In this document: in pieces, positions 11,601 to 21,904 of the stretch
How positions within the stretch are numbered: position 1 is the stretch's first letter
How the letters are laid out: each line of letters starts with the position of its first letter
DNA from: Distichodus sexfasciatus
Taxonomy: Eukaryota; Chordata; Actinopteri; Characiformes; Distichodontidae
DNA length: 64,000 nucleotides
NCBI GenBank assembly: GCA_032718565.1
Contig: JAVGVS010000042.1
Coordinates: 1,967,207-2,031,206, forward strand
Direction: 5' to 3'
Made by a program: the position numbers and the translations under genes
The notes under the pieces: model-generated
What the model was told of the DNA's origin: nothing
The model's input: the letters and a program-made list of their open reading frames with translations, nothing else
The model's database searches: none

Positions 11601-14600
11601 GCTGAAATATGGTCTTATTCATGGATTGACAGTGCCAGTGTGAGAGTTCTTGCATGTTGAGCTTGTTGAGAGTCTAGTTTGTTTTTCCTGTATATTTATT
11701 CTTATTTCTTTCTGCAGTGTCATTAATACACCACAGTAGATCACATTTGGATGAATAATTGGAATCCATATAATTAAATAATTATTTGATATTAAAATAG
11801 TCGATGGTGGCAGCCCATGCAGGCGACCAGACCTGTGCCAGGCAGAACAATGAGCCAGAGGAATGCGTCAGAAAAATATAGTCCCCTCATCAGCCATTCA
11901 GATCCAGCCTTTGATTCTGTGCACTCTAGCAAGAGGAGCCCATGCCTTCGGGGTCCTATTGGCACAGGCTGAAGTGCCTTTGAGTACAAATATCCAACGA
12001 ATGCCTGGAATGAAGCAATCAGGGTTTATCCTGGCATACGCCTTGCCCAGCACCGTTTGACACTTTCCCCCTGATGAATAAAGGAAATGTTCCACAGCAA
12101 GGTACCAATTTGAGGTTTGGGAAAGACAAAAAGTCCATGTAAAAGTATTGTTGGTTGTTGTGTACTAGTTCATAATTCATGAGTCATAGTTTTAAGTGAA
12201 CATAAACTTACAGACTCTTGCTTAGTGATAATTGGTTGAGTTAAACCCCTTTAAGCAAAAAGGGAAAAACGCCATTCCTGCAATGTTAGTAATCTAGTGA
12301 TCTATAGTAAAAATTCAAAATTTTAACCATCACATCTACTGTTATATGCAAAACCAGAAGAGATCCCAATAAAACAAAAACATTTCATCATAAATTATAA
12401 TTTTAACAGTTATAATGAACACACTGAAGTAAAGTTAATTCTTAAGTCACCTTCTAGATTTGAAATGTTTTATTAGTCATATCTAATTACGTGTAGAAAT
12501 GTAAACCTGGTTATAAGACTCTGGCAAAAATATTAAGGTTAAACTAAAATTAACAGAGTCAATAATAAATATATATATATATACATTTAAAGTTCCATAT
12601 GTCTCTATAAAAGTGGCATTGTGCACAGTTGTTGTATGGCATAATTCAGCACTGAAATAGATATTCATATTCAGATCTGTTTTTTACAAAAAAAATATTG
12701 AAATATGTGGTAGCATGACTTGGTCTGATTGACTGCTCATATTGCTTTATACCCTTTAATTTCATAAACATTAGGTCAGTTGTGTGAATGACAACCCCTA
12801 AAATAAAATAACAGCTCAGTTTGAGTTCTTAAAGTAGCTGCTTCCCTTTTTCAAAGTTGTTTATTAATTATTCAAACAGCATTCAGTATATGACCTGGTG
12901 CTCATTCACCTACTTTCTAGTCCACAAGCCTGTGGTCGGCCATATATAACAAGAAGGAAACAAAGTAGAGCATAGAGGGCTCTTACTTCAAGATTCATGA
13001 ACATGTAGTTAAATCTAAGGTGATAAAATATAGGGGTGTGCAAAAAAAATCAAATCACGATTCTTTCTCTGTCGATTCAAAATCGATTCATGCATTCCAA
13101 AGAATTGATTCATATTTTTCAACTAACATACTGATACTAGTTTACTATTTTCCTAAGTTCAGCTCGCCAATGGTTTACATATCTAATGGATGAGTCATTC
13201 CAGTTTGGGCTTAATACTTCCGATTTTTTTAGGCCTCAATTAACAGATAAAACAGATGCTGGGATCAGATGAGCTTCTGATGATGCTGGTTGCTCTGGTT
13301 AAGCATCTCCTGACTGTAAATGTCCTGCAGAGATGATAGAGTTAATTTGGTGCAACGTTCTAAAGCAACAAATCACTCTCTGTATGGCTTTAAAAGTCCT
13401 GGATAGAGGTGTTACCAAACCAGGTGGTGATGTTCTGTGCCAAGAAACTTTCCATAGCGCTTAGCAAAGACGGCTGTATCACTGTTAAAATGAAAAAATA
13501 GGTGTGTGACAAACTTGGTTTAGACAATGACATTTCCTCCACAAAAGGGAAAATGCAAACAGGTTAACAGGAGCTTTGCTCCCTTGTGTTGCTTCTTGTA
13601 CTTTTTCTCATTACCCTCAACTCATATTGCCTTCTTATCTGCCCTTAGCACGCTTGGAGAGGCCTGGGCCCAGCTCAAGAAAAGCCTGGCAGATGAGGCT
13701 GAGGTTCATCTCAAATTCTCCTCCAAGGTAACCTCCCTGCTATGGCTGCCAAAAAGACACAAAAAGCAGGGTTCCCTTTGCCACTGCCCAATTCTCTGGC
13801 ATTCTGTAATCCAATTTAGAGAAGAATGTCTATCTCATGTCTCTTCATCTTAACTTCAGTTTAGAATGTTGCTGCTGGTTTATAAATGTCAGCGTGAAAC
13901 CACTTTCACATCTTTTGCTTTTACACTAGCAACTGTATTAGTCATGTATAGAAAATAAATGTGCCACCATACGTGCTTGAAGGTGAGATATGCACTGTTT
14001 GTCACTATGATACATAAGTAAACCCCAAAAAGTATAGGGACGCCAGGCCCAAGACTACACATACAGAAACGTTTAGAACATCTCATTCTAAACCCATAAG
14101 CATCAATGTGGAGTTGATCCCAGCCAGAACAGCCTTCAATTTTCCAGGAAGACTTTTTGAAATGTGTCTGTGGGATTTTTTGCATTTATGAGGTCAGACA
14201 CTGATGCTGGACAAGTCCTCCAACTCACCGTGGCCTTCATTTATCAAAACGAGCATAGATTCAGGTTCCACGTGTGATTTATTAAACAGGGTGTACCTAG
14301 CCAATGTCAGTGTATGCACTTTTCTGCGTAGATAAATTCAGCGTCTGGGAACAATTGTAATTCACGTGCCACGACCCTATTTATTTATGGTTTACGTGGC
14401 CGTGCCCACAGAATTTGCCATGGAGGAACGGAAGCCAGCAAAAATGACACCATGGCCATGTTACTTTGCCCTCCCCCCCACTCACTTCCACTCGATTTGT
14501 GCAGTAAGGTTTATGCAGTGAAGAAAATTGAGAGTGAGTGAGTACGGGGAAAGCAAAGTAACTAGTTTGGGAAAGCGTCAGGGAGACACTGCAAAACCAA

Positions 14601-17600
14601 TGTAAAAATGTTTGAAGCTGTGGTACAGTGAAATCACTTTGCGCGTGGAATGGTTATAATTACTGCAGTTTGTAATCTTACAATAATATAAATCGATAAA
14701 GAAAATTCATCAATCAAATATAACCCACAATAAACATTACACCTGAAATCTTGATGATTATCTGATTAACATCATTTTAGCGCAACTATGATGTAATAAC
14801 CTTCTGACACAGCTTGATGTCCTCGGCACTGACAGAAAACTGTGTACACGATCTGAGAGCTGGCGTGGGATTTGAGCGTGTCCTACACTAAAACGGATAC
14901 ATCCTGAAATTTATGTTGAAATGACCATACACCCGTTTTTCTGCTGGATGCACGCTTGATAAATGAGGGTCCATGTCTTAATGGAGCTTGCCTTTTACAC
15001 TGGGGCACAATCCTGCAGCAACAGAAAATGTCCTTCTTCAAACTGTTGCCACAGAGCTAGAAGCACAAAGTTGTCCAAAATGTCTTGGTCTTTTGACAAA
15101 TTAAGATTTCCCCTTAAGGGTGCATTTCCCAAAGGCATAGTTGCTAATGTATTGCTATACTATATTAGTTGCTAATGTACACTATGTTAGTTGCTAACGT
15201 ATTGCTATACTATGTTAGTTACTAACGTATTGCTATACTATGTTAGTTACTAACGTATTGCTATACTATGTTAGTTGCTAATGTACAAAATGTTAGTTGC
15301 TAATGTATTGCTATACTCTGTTAGTTCTAATGTACACTATGTTAGTTGCTAACATAGTTAGCAACTTTGCTTTTGGGGAACGCACCCCTGGCTAGTCCAA
15401 CCCCGGAAAAACAACCCCATACCATTATCCCTGCCCCACCAAACTTTACCAGTTGGTACTATGCAGTGGCAGGTAATATTCTCCTGACATCCTGCCAAAC
15501 CAGCTACCAGCCAGATATAGAAGCGGGATAAGAGGTGTGCCCCAATGCTTTTGTCCGTACAGTGTATTATACTACATATTAAAGTATGTTTAATATGGAC
15601 AATTGCTTAATCAAACCCAGATGTTAGGACTGAATGCTAGTTGTCAGCGTTTTGTTCTTCACACATTATGCTTCTAATCCACTTGCTTCTCTAACCTCCA
15701 GCTACAAAGCGAGGTGGAAAAGCCCCTCCTTACATTTCGGGACAACTACAAAAAGGACATGAAGAAGTTGGACCACCACATCGCTGACCTGAGGAAGCAG
15801 CTGGCAAGCCGATATACAGCCGTGGAGAAGGTAGAGCTGAATTAGTTATCAGTGTATTGATGCCTTGCAGTGACGTCACAGAACTGTTGCCGCCGCCATA
15901 TTGAGTTTCAGGCTTATCGAGTCCTGCACTCGTTTCAAATGAAAGCGAGTACAGAATCCACTCCAGACTGACAGCTGGTTACCTGTAAGGCGTTTACTTC
16001 AGTTATTGATGAATATTTCTCATTTTGATGCCGAGAACTTAAGAGATACAATGAAAAGATCGTTATTATTGGATGCGATCCATACGCAGTCCCTCCAGAC
16101 GTTTTCCATCAACTCGCATCCGCTGAGACACTACCTGACTTTTCATTCCACAACATTTACATCTACCTGGTACATAACCCATCGTCATATCAGATATGCC
16201 ATCTCAACGAGAAGAAAATCCTTAAACTTAAAGGAAAGGTGAGTCGTGTTCTTTTGATCAGCTTTGCGTAAGCAGTTGCTAGCGCTATCTAGCTGTTGTT
16301 AGCACAGCAACGGAGTAGGCTTGGCTAAGTTAAATCATCTGTCAAATTGTAGAGCAGGGTTAGGTGGGAAACCCTAAGGGATGAGTGATGTAAGAGTGAT
16401 GTGAAGGGTGTTTGGTCTTGAGTGAACTATTTTTGGAATTACAAGAGGTGGGTGAACTAGCCTCATGTGAGTGAGCTCCTTACTTATTTACACATGTCAA
16501 ACTTGCGTTGTTGTCTGTAAACACAGATTTTATTGTGTGTCGTTTTGTTCTTAGTATTAATAGTTTAACTTTTAACTCATTGACAGACAGGCAGCAGCTA
16601 AACAGCTTGTTATTAGAAGCTGCGTGTAACGTGGTTAGTTAGTTAGACGGACAGACGGATTCTTCATTTCACTACTCGTTATGCCCGGTAGTAAATATGG
16701 CGGCAGCTACAATGTGGACGTGCGTGTGACGTCAGCTGCAAAGCATCAATAGCAGGGTGTGCACAGACTAATCTAATTATTGATTACTCACCTGTTCTTC
16801 TCTGAGATCAACCTCAACTAGTTGCTGATCAGCCAGGCCAGTTTCTCCAGTTGGCCAAGTTATGCTACATCTACTTGGCTTTCTCAATCACCAGCACCCC
16901 AAGTTGGATTTTTTTTTTGAAAGGAATAAAATTACATTTATGGGATGCAGCAGACTCTCTTACCCAGAGTGATTTTCATTTTAGAATTCAGAGACAGTCT
17001 CCCTGGAGTCTCTGTTAACTTTGGGTTAAGGGACTTGCTCAGCGATCAAACACTTCCCTGAGCAGGTTTTAGGTTGTTGTGAGATTTGAATCCTTAATCT
17101 TATGGTCACCAACACAGGGTTGTAGTCCCTTACCACCACTTCTCATGAAGACTATTTTCAAGGAACAACCACAATTCTGTGAATGTTCATTGGAGTCTGT
17201 GAGAAACACGTTATGGGCATTTTATTTTGATTATAATCAATAAACTGTAAAAGCTGGGATATTTGTTCTAATGAAATAGTGTATATGTTTGCGATTTTAA
17301 AATAATTGAATAAAACCTACACAAGAAGTGGCAAACTGGATGTGGCATGTGACAACACATGTGCTAGTATGTTTTTAACGGGATAGTACATGAACACACA
17401 CTGGGGAAAGTATTAACAGAATAGTTTAGAATAGTTTGTCAAAAAAGAATTGAAAAAATAATCAGAATCAATGTCTTTCCCAAGATTACATCGAGTAGAG
17501 GTTCTGAACGTCGGTTTCATGTCATTTTCAATTTGTCGCGGAGACCTGTTGAAGTTTCTACAAGAAAAAGAGGAAAACTTGAATCCATGTTGCATACTGC

Positions 17601-18956
17601 CAAGTTTTCCTTCTTCCTGTGATTTTATTAATGACTGCATCAGCAATTTGTCTATATCAGCTTGATTTTCATCTCACCAGAAGGACTGTACAATTGTGCA
17701 GCCCCTAGTGTATCTGGATGGATCATGAATGGGCATCTCCAGTGTCTCATTGGAACAAAAACAGATGACTAGCTCACTATATTTGTCCAGCTTTTCTAGA
17801 CTTTCAGGAATCCTTCTCATACATAATTAAAGCTCTACTTGGTTTCCCAGGGCAGTAGAGCGTTTCCTGACCCTGGAGCTTTTCCAAGTGCTATTAATAA
17901 TCACATGGCCATGCCCTCACTCATGACATTGAAACAGAGAACACAGTCATTGGGGACCAAAGAGTTGTAAACACATTGGCGCTTTCGTACAAATTTTATT
18001 TCAGTGCTTCTGTCCTCTAAACTAGGAAGGAGGATTGTAACTGTGAAATATAAAGCACAAAATACAAGCATATGAGCTGCACCATATAGATATATATATA
18101 TATGCAGTCGGGATGTAAGTAGGGATGTACCGATCCAACATTTTCAGAACTAACACAGATACTGACACCTGGGCTTTGGGCGTCAGCCAATACTGAGTAC
18201 TGATCTGACACCAGATTCGTATTAACAAGCTGCATCATTCTTCTGTGTGCGAGGTAGCATCGGGCTAGACTTAAATATCGCTTTCCTAACCTTATACAAC
18301 AGATTGAAAAACCTCCAAAAGATACAGAAATTGCATGCATGTGTAAGCATTTTAATGCAGCAACTAATTGTCCAGGAAAAAAAAAACACGACATAAAGTA
18401 AAGTAGTCTAGTGGTCAGCTACTCGCCTATGGCCCTAGAGGTTGTGGGTTCAAATCTAGCTCCATCCTGCTGCCAGAAACCAGAAGGTATTATTAATAAA
18501 ATCCCAGGAAAAAGTGGACACTTTGCAACAAGTCACAACACATATGGTGAAAGCTCACGTGCGTCTTTTACTTGGGGCAGAAACAAGTAGAAGCAACAGC
18601 AAAAATAACATTTGTATGCTAGTAATTTCCATTTGAGTGGGAAAAGTCTGAATAACAAAAACCAAGGAAGCCTCAAACATTGCTTAGAGTTGTTCACTGA
18701 AAATAGTCTTAAACCACTTCCCTGTAATTAGTCAGAATGGAAGTTGCTCTGGATAAGAGTGACCTTTGTTAGCTGATCGTTTCTGTTGATGGTATCTCTA
18801 ATGAAAGTACAAAGTTGGAGCTCTTCCTCCTGCGACTGCGTTTTAACCCTAATTTAAAGTGTTTCTAATTTCAGTTGAGGATGGAGCACAAACTGGATGG
18901 TTTCATGAAGTTTTTCAAGAAATATAACGGAAGGAGGTCAGATCTTTCTCTAACAC

Positions 18957-19021
<65 letters not shown>

Positions 19022-21904
19022 TCACGTAAGGCTCTTGCAGAGAGGCAGAAGGACCTAGAAGTGAAGACTCAGCAGCTGGAGATCAAGCTGAGCACTAAGA
19101 TTGAAGAGGACATTAAGAAAGCCCGTAGGAAATCCACACAGGCAGGTCAGTAGCCCTGAAATAGGAGTGCAGAAGAGATTCCCCTGGTTTGGTTGCAGCA
19201 TGGTGTTAAGTGAGTGATTATTTGTCATTGTGAACACACCACAGCACAGCACAACAAAATGTGACCTCTGCATTTAACCCATCCGTGAAGGAGCAGTGGG
19301 CAGCTAACAAGCGCCCGGGGAGCAGTGCTTGGGGACAGTACCTTGCTCATGAGTACCTCAGTGGTAACTTTACCGGCCTTGGATTCAAACCTACAACCTT
19401 CTGATCATGGGTCGAACACCCTACCGTTACGCCACCACCACCTAACTGGTTCAGTTAAAGAGAAGTGGGTAGGAGGATGTGGCCAGTGTGGCATTGTCAC
19501 AGAATCTTTTAGCAGCTTGGCTTAAACCAAAATACTGAAAAGAACAGACTGAGTTGCGCAGAAAGATGAACCAATCAAGAACAAATTGAAAGACATTTAG
19601 TACATTCTGTTGGACCACTGTAACATCCTGCTGATGGGGGCAGCGTAACGGGTTAGGGAGGGTCGCCGGTTTAAGTCCTGGACCAGTAAGTGTGCCATTG
19701 AGATGCTCAAGAGCAAGGTACCTTCCCCAAGCACTGCTGCCCAGACACTGATAAACACTGCTCCTTCACTAGTGCGCTGTGTGCTGGGCTCACAATGACA
19801 AATAATCACTTAAAATTCTCTTAAATTGATCTCTGCCTTTAAGTCTGATATTGGGTACAAAACTGGTAGTAAATGAAAGTAAACAAGGTAACTTCTCAAC
19901 ATTTCAGTTGAAAGCTGAATGATTAAAAACTTGGGAATAAAGCATTTTCTGTATTCACTTTCATTTCCTGTAACCGGACCAGTGGAGCTTATGAAATAAA
20001 ACATTTGTCTTTTGCTGTCCTCTAGTGGTCAGTAATGTGTAATAAGAGTATAGAGATGAAATATGAACAATTTTTAAAGTTATATTTTAATATTTTTGAA
20101 CACAATAATGAACTTTTTATGTACTACGTTTAATGCATGTGACCTTCGGTGTGTTGCCGGCCACCCAGGGTAGACTCCTGTCCCCGCGACCCCGATAGGG
20201 ATTAAGCGGTTCGGATAATGACTGACTGACGTTTAATGCAGTGTTTAATACAGCAGTTCATCAAAGCCGCATCATTGTTTGTCCTTGCAGGGGACGATCT
20301 GATGCGATGTGTCGATCTCTATAATCAGTCGCAGTCCAAATGGTTTGAGGAGATGGTCACAACAAGTCTGGTGAGTCTCTTCTAACATTTGGTGGCCTTT
20401 ACTCCTTTAAACATAAAGCGCCCAAAATGAAAAAACAAAACAAAACATTGCCTTATTTTACATGATCTTTGATTGAATCTGCAGGAGCTGGAGCGGCTGG
20501 AGGTGGAGCGTGTGGAGATGCTAAGAAAGCACCTCTGTCAGTACACAACACTGCGGCATGAGACCGACATGTTCAACCAAAGTGTAAGTCTCACATTTCT
20601 AGGGCTGTCTTTTCACAGTCTAAGTTGAATCTAATTTAGTTTAAAGGTGCAAAACTAGTCTTTGCACAAGGTTCATGCTTTGCAAGTGTGGTATTGGCCT
20701 AGTGGTGGGACACACTGCTAAGGACCAAGAGGTTGTGGGTTCAAATCCAGCTCCATCTTCCCTCCAGCACTAATACCAATGGGCCCCACAGTAAGACCCT
20801 TAACACCATGCTGCTCAAGAGATACAGTTCCTGTAATTAAGAAATTGTAAGTTGTTCTGGATCAGAGCGTCTGATAATAGCTGTAAATGTTGTACCTGTT
20901 CTGTTCATTAAAACAAGGGTGTGTTTTGGAGGGTAACATGCAACAACCCAATCGGAGTGTCATCTCCTATTCCCTTTAAAAGCCAGGTGCATTTGTGCCT
21001 TGGCAAACTGCCATCCAATACACTTGCAAAAAACATCTTTGGTGGTTCTCGTTATTATTATATATGGGATGTTTAACAGCTTCATGATCCATGGTTTGCT
21101 TGGTGGAGTTTGTTACAGTGGCGCCCGAATGGTGCCCTTGTTAGGTAACAGTGAACACTTTTCTCAGGCGGAAACCCCAAGGAGACCACCTACAGCAGTG
21201 GCAGGGTTCCACCGAAACGTATCGTCCATTAGAACAATTCTTTAAAAATGATTTTGCTGCACACAATCATATTTTATTACAAACGTTATCTTCTTAAAAA
21301 ATCGTTTTAATGTTTGAGTGCTGCTGCATGCCCATGGCGCTCTTGCTTTGCATGGAGAAGCTCCTGGGCTCAGTTAAGAGCAACTTCAAGGTAGAGGATT
21401 CACAGTTTCGGGGTGATCCTGCTCTAAGTGGTAGGATACTTATTTACTAACCTAGAGGTCTTAGGTTGAAATCAAGTTGATGTGGTTTAGGATGCTGGGT
21501 TACTGGTTTAGGACATTGGTTAACTTAGCAAGACCCTTAACCCCAAGCTGCTTCAGGTAATAGGCAGTGGAAGTTGCTCTGGATGAGCTCTGCTAAGTGC
21601 CATAAATGTAAATCCAGCTTTGTCCTGAGAGCAGGACCCTTGACCCCTTAAGTTGCTCTAGGGAGATTCTCCTAGTAAATAGGAAAGTCGCTCTGGGCAC
21701 TTGCTCCCCTTTATCTGGGTATAACATTAAGCCCATAAAGTCGGAAACCATCACTACCAAACATGACCCGCTTGTGTGTTTCATGACCAGACCATGGAGC
21801 CAGTGGACAAACTCCTCCAGATTGTGGACCCGGCAAGAGACAGAGAGCTGTGGGTGAAGGAGCACAAGACGGGCGAAGTGAGGCCAGTAAACATGGAGAT
21901 CTGA
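5578..21904 (+). CDS. gas7: gas7, growth arrest-specific 7: nine C-terminal coding exons (gene overview)
   Basis: Gas7 is a cytoplasmic adaptor whose F-BAR domain binds and curves membranes and whose N-terminal WW (and, in some isoforms, SH3) domains link to actin regulators; it is known for neurite outgrowth and phagocytic cup formation. Here nine exons (5578-5670, 6861-6976, 9281-9355, 13649-13727, 15702-15830, 19022-19145, 20291-20370, 20485-20583, 21791-21904) join at GT/AG sites with matching phase into 909 nt, 302 residues plus stop. They cover the linker before the F-BAR domain and the whole F-BAR domain to the C-terminus. Diagnostic strings are LLKPDEWSYCDYFW, LLQKQLKGKQMQKEM, DHHIADLRKQLASRY, KARRKSTQAGDDLMRCVDLY and a terminal MEI. 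The WW-domain exons were not found in 1-5577 and presumably lie upstream. Which teleost paralogue this is cannot be told from the window. Confidence 0.95.
5671..6860 (+). other. gas7: gas7 intron
   Basis: Bounded by GTAAGG and TTGCAG. No repeat family or RNA gene recognised. Confidence 0.7.
6861..6976 (+). CDS. gas7: gas7 exon, start of F-BAR domain
   Basis: Encodes ADKRDPQGSSSVSGFEVLLQ followed by KQLKGKQMQKEMAEFMRER, the beginning of the F-BAR helix bundle. Acceptor CTCCTGTTGCAG ends at 6860 and donor GTTAGT starts at 6977. The exon is 116 nt and ends two bases into an Arg codon that the next exon completes. Confidence 0.95.
7741..7922 (+). mobile_element. tRNA-derived SINE
   Basis: tRNA-like head GTGGTCCAGTGATATAATAC with B-box GGTTCAAATCC. 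The body contains CTCAGCAAGACCCTTAACCC, and the end reads CTGCTAAATGCTGTAAATGT. Same family as the copy at 1-190. Lies in the gas7 intron 6977-9280. Confidence 0.75.
8060..8215 (-). mobile_element. tRNA-derived SINE (second family), decayed
   Basis: Shares with 19203-19442 the order GGGCAGC, GCAGT(C/G)CTTGGGGA, TGAGTA, TACC-AGTCCGG and the reverse B-box. - orientation, heavily mutated. Confidence 0.5.
9281..9355 (+). CDS. gas7: gas7 exon, F-BAR domain
   Basis: Encodes (R)IKIEEEYAKNLLRLSQIPLA then AQEEG. It is flanked by CTGATCAG and GGGTAAG. The IKIEEEYAKNL motif is the F-BAR family signature of the first long helix. The length of 75 nt keeps the frame (one base completing Arg, two bases opening Gly). 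Confidence 0.95.
9356..13648 (+). other. gas7: gas7 intron, mostly unrecognised
   Basis: Contains the repeated block at 10117-10650 and, around 13033-13110, a decayed element end beginning TAGGGGTGTGCAAAAAAAAT with CGATTCAAAATCGATTCATG-like text typical of fish hAT remnants. No RNA gene or additional exon recognised. Confidence 0.6.
10117..10650. repeat. imperfect direct repeat, ~360-bp offset
   Basis: The block at about 10127-10285 (ACACTGGCAACAC ... TAATGAG-CACA-ACT-AGGTGAAGCTGA ... GGAACCCAACATCGTAGCTG) recurs at about 10484-10660 with many changes. Possibly two ends or internal repeats of an old mobile element. No family assigned. Confidence 0.5.
13649..13727 (+). CDS. gas7: gas7 exon, F-BAR domain
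   Basis: Encodes TLGEAWAQLKKSLADEAEVH then LKFSSK, near-identical in type to mammalian Gas7. Acceptor GCCCTTAG ends at 13648 and donor GTAACC starts at 13728. The first base completes the Gly codon from the previous exon. Confidence 0.95.
14232..14972. mobile_element. non-autonomous DNA transposon (CATTTATCAA ends)
   Basis: Left end GGCCTTCATTTATCAAAACG and right end CGCTTGATAAATGAGGGTCC are imperfect inverted repeats about 740 bp apart. The CTCATTTATCAA-type terminus is common in fish miniature elements. No coding frame. Confidence 0.65.
15117..15389. mobile_element. miniature DNA transposon with a minisatellite interior
   Basis: Ends AGGGTGCATTTCCCAAAGGC and its inverse GCTTTTGGGGAACGCACCCC bracket a minisatellite at about 15137-15360, built from 28-bp (ATTGCTATACTATGTTAGTT plus ACTAACGT) and about 21-bp units. 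The termini resemble fish hAT-type miniature elements. Confidence 0.65.
15137..15360. repeat. TTAGTTGCTAA minisatellite
   Basis: Roughly eight to nine alternating 28-bp and 21-bp units sharing TATGTTAGTTGCTAA(C/T)GTA. The last unit folds back (GTTGCTAACATAGTTAGCAAC). Confidence 0.8.
15702..15830 (+). CDS. gas7: gas7 exon, F-BAR domain
   Basis: 43 codons in phase 0, reading LQSEVEKPLLTFRDNYKKDM then KKLDHHIADLRKQLASRYTAV and EK. Acceptor CTAACCTCCAG, donor GTAGAG. The Lys/Arg-rich helix is consistent with the basic membrane-binding face of F-BAR domains. Confidence 0.95.
15857..16749. mobile_element. inverted-repeat DNA transposon with decayed coding remnant
   Basis: Left TTGATGCCTTGCAGTGACGT and right ACGTCAGCTGCAAAGCATCAA are inverted repeats. 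A second inverted block, GCCGCCATATT / AATATGGCGGC, lies inside. TA flanks both ends (15855-15856, 16750-16751). Around 16050-16240 one frame reads EKIVIIGCDPYAVPPDVFHQ and then FSFHNIYIYLVHNPSSY, resembling the N-terminal part of fish transposon-encoded proteins found with YqaJ-type nucleases (ISL2EU-like elements, from memory). An in-frame TGA near 16028 and truncation after LKLKGK show it is dead. Confidence 0.6.
16924..17145 (-). mobile_element. tRNA-derived SINE
   Basis: Same family as 1-190, - orientation: TTACATTTATGGGATGCAGC and TTACCCAGAGTGATTTTCAT at the end, GGGTTAAGGGACTTGCTCAG in the body, and a reverse B-box GAGATTTGAATCCTTAATCT. Confidence 0.7.
18120..18380. mobile_element. decayed DNA-transposon fragment (GATGTACCGATCC end)
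   Basis: Begins TAGGGATGTACCGATCCAAC and continues with short GATACTGACACC, CCAATACTGAGTACTGAT text typical of fish hAT-like miniature elements. The right end is not clear. Confidence 0.45.
18400..18775 (+). mobile_element. tRNA-derived SINE, interrupted
   Basis: Head at 18400-18480 (GTAGTCTAGTGGTCAGCTAC, B-box GGGTTCAAATCTAG) and tail near 18720-18770 (CTGTAATTAGTCAGAATGGA, TGCTCTGGATAAGAGTG), separated by unrelated sequence. One SINE split by an insertion, or two partial copies. Confidence 0.6.
18961..19017 (+). repeat. CT microsatellite at a splice acceptor
   Basis: About 57 bp of TC/CT dinucleotides immediately before the CATAG acceptor of the gas7 exon at 19022. Its length may vary between individuals. 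Confidence 0.95.
19022..19145 (+). CDS. gas7: gas7 exon with a CT-microsatellite polypyrimidine tract
   Basis: Encodes SRKALAERQKDLEVKTQQLE then IKLSTKIEEDIKKARRKSTQ and A, followed by the first base of Gly. The acceptor is CATAG at 19017-19021, directly after about 57 bp of CT dinucleotide repeats that serve as its pyrimidine tract. Donor GTCAGT starts at 19146. The first residue is Ser where mammals have Ala. Confidence 0.93.
19203..19442 (-). mobile_element. tRNA-derived SINE (second family)
   Basis: On the - strand: GGTGGTGGCGTAACGGTAGG head, B-box region GGTTTGAATCCAAGG, then GTTACCACTGAGGTACTCAT, CACTGCTCCCCGGGCGCTTG, CCCACTGCTCCTTCACGGAT and TGTTCACAATGACAAATAAT. Matches 42431-42670 closely and 19632-19814 more loosely. 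Confidence 0.8.
19632..19814 (+). mobile_element. tRNA-derived SINE (second family)
   Basis: GGCAGCGTAACGGGTTAGGG head, CAAGGTACCTTCCCCAAGCA and CTCACAATGACAAATAATCA tail, same family as the adjacent - strand copy. Confidence 0.75.
20140..20235 (+). mobile_element. SINE 3' body fragment
   Basis: Ends CCGCGACCCCGATAGGGATT, AAGCGGTTCGGATAATGACT, GACTGAC: the GATAAGCGGTTCGG-AATGA tail found on many fish SINEs. Head missing. Confidence 0.7.
20291..20370 (+). CDS. gas7: gas7 exon, F-BAR domain
   Basis: Encodes (G)DDLMRCVDLYNQSQSKWFEE then MVTTSL. Acceptor GTCCTTGCAG ends at 20290 and donor GTGAGT starts at 20371. The 80 nt complete the Gly codon and end in phase 0. Confidence 0.95.
20485..20583 (+). 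CDS. gas7: gas7 exon, F-BAR domain
   Basis: 33 codons: ELERLEVERVEMLRKHLCQY then TTLRHETDMFNQS. Acceptor ATCTGCAG, donor GTAAGT. The preceding intron is only 114 bp. Confidence 0.95.
20690..20895 (+). mobile_element. tRNA-derived SINE
   Basis: TATTGGCCTAGTGGTGGGAC head, GGGTTCAAATCCAGC B-box, GTAAGACCCTTAACACCATG body and TTGTTCTGGATCAGAGCGTC end. Best preserved copy of the first family here. Confidence 0.8.
21415..21613 (+). mobile_element. tRNA-derived SINE
   Basis: CTCTAAGTGGTAGGATACTT head, AGCAAGACCCTTAACCCCAA body and GTTGCTCTGGATGAGCTCTG end. Located in the last gas7 intron. Confidence 0.75.
21791..21904 (+). CDS. gas7: gas7 terminal coding exon
   Basis: Encodes TMEPVDKLLQIVDPARDREL then WVKEHKTGEVRPVNMEI and a TGA stop at 21902-21904. 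The C-terminus matches that of known Gas7 proteins. Acceptor is CATGACCAG. Confidence 0.95.
   Translation, partial: TMEPVDKLLQIVDPARDRELWVKEHKTGEVRPVNMEI

Noticed and set aside
13033..13510. Considered as a complete hAT element
   Set aside because: The left end resembles a hAT-type terminus, but AAATAGGTGTGTGAC near 13498 is in direct, not inverted, orientation, so no second end is supported.
17413..17665. Overlapping + and - strand open frames of 64-77 codons
   Set aside because: No similarity to a known family, no splice consensus fitting gas7 phase, and two strands open at once suggests low-information sequence.
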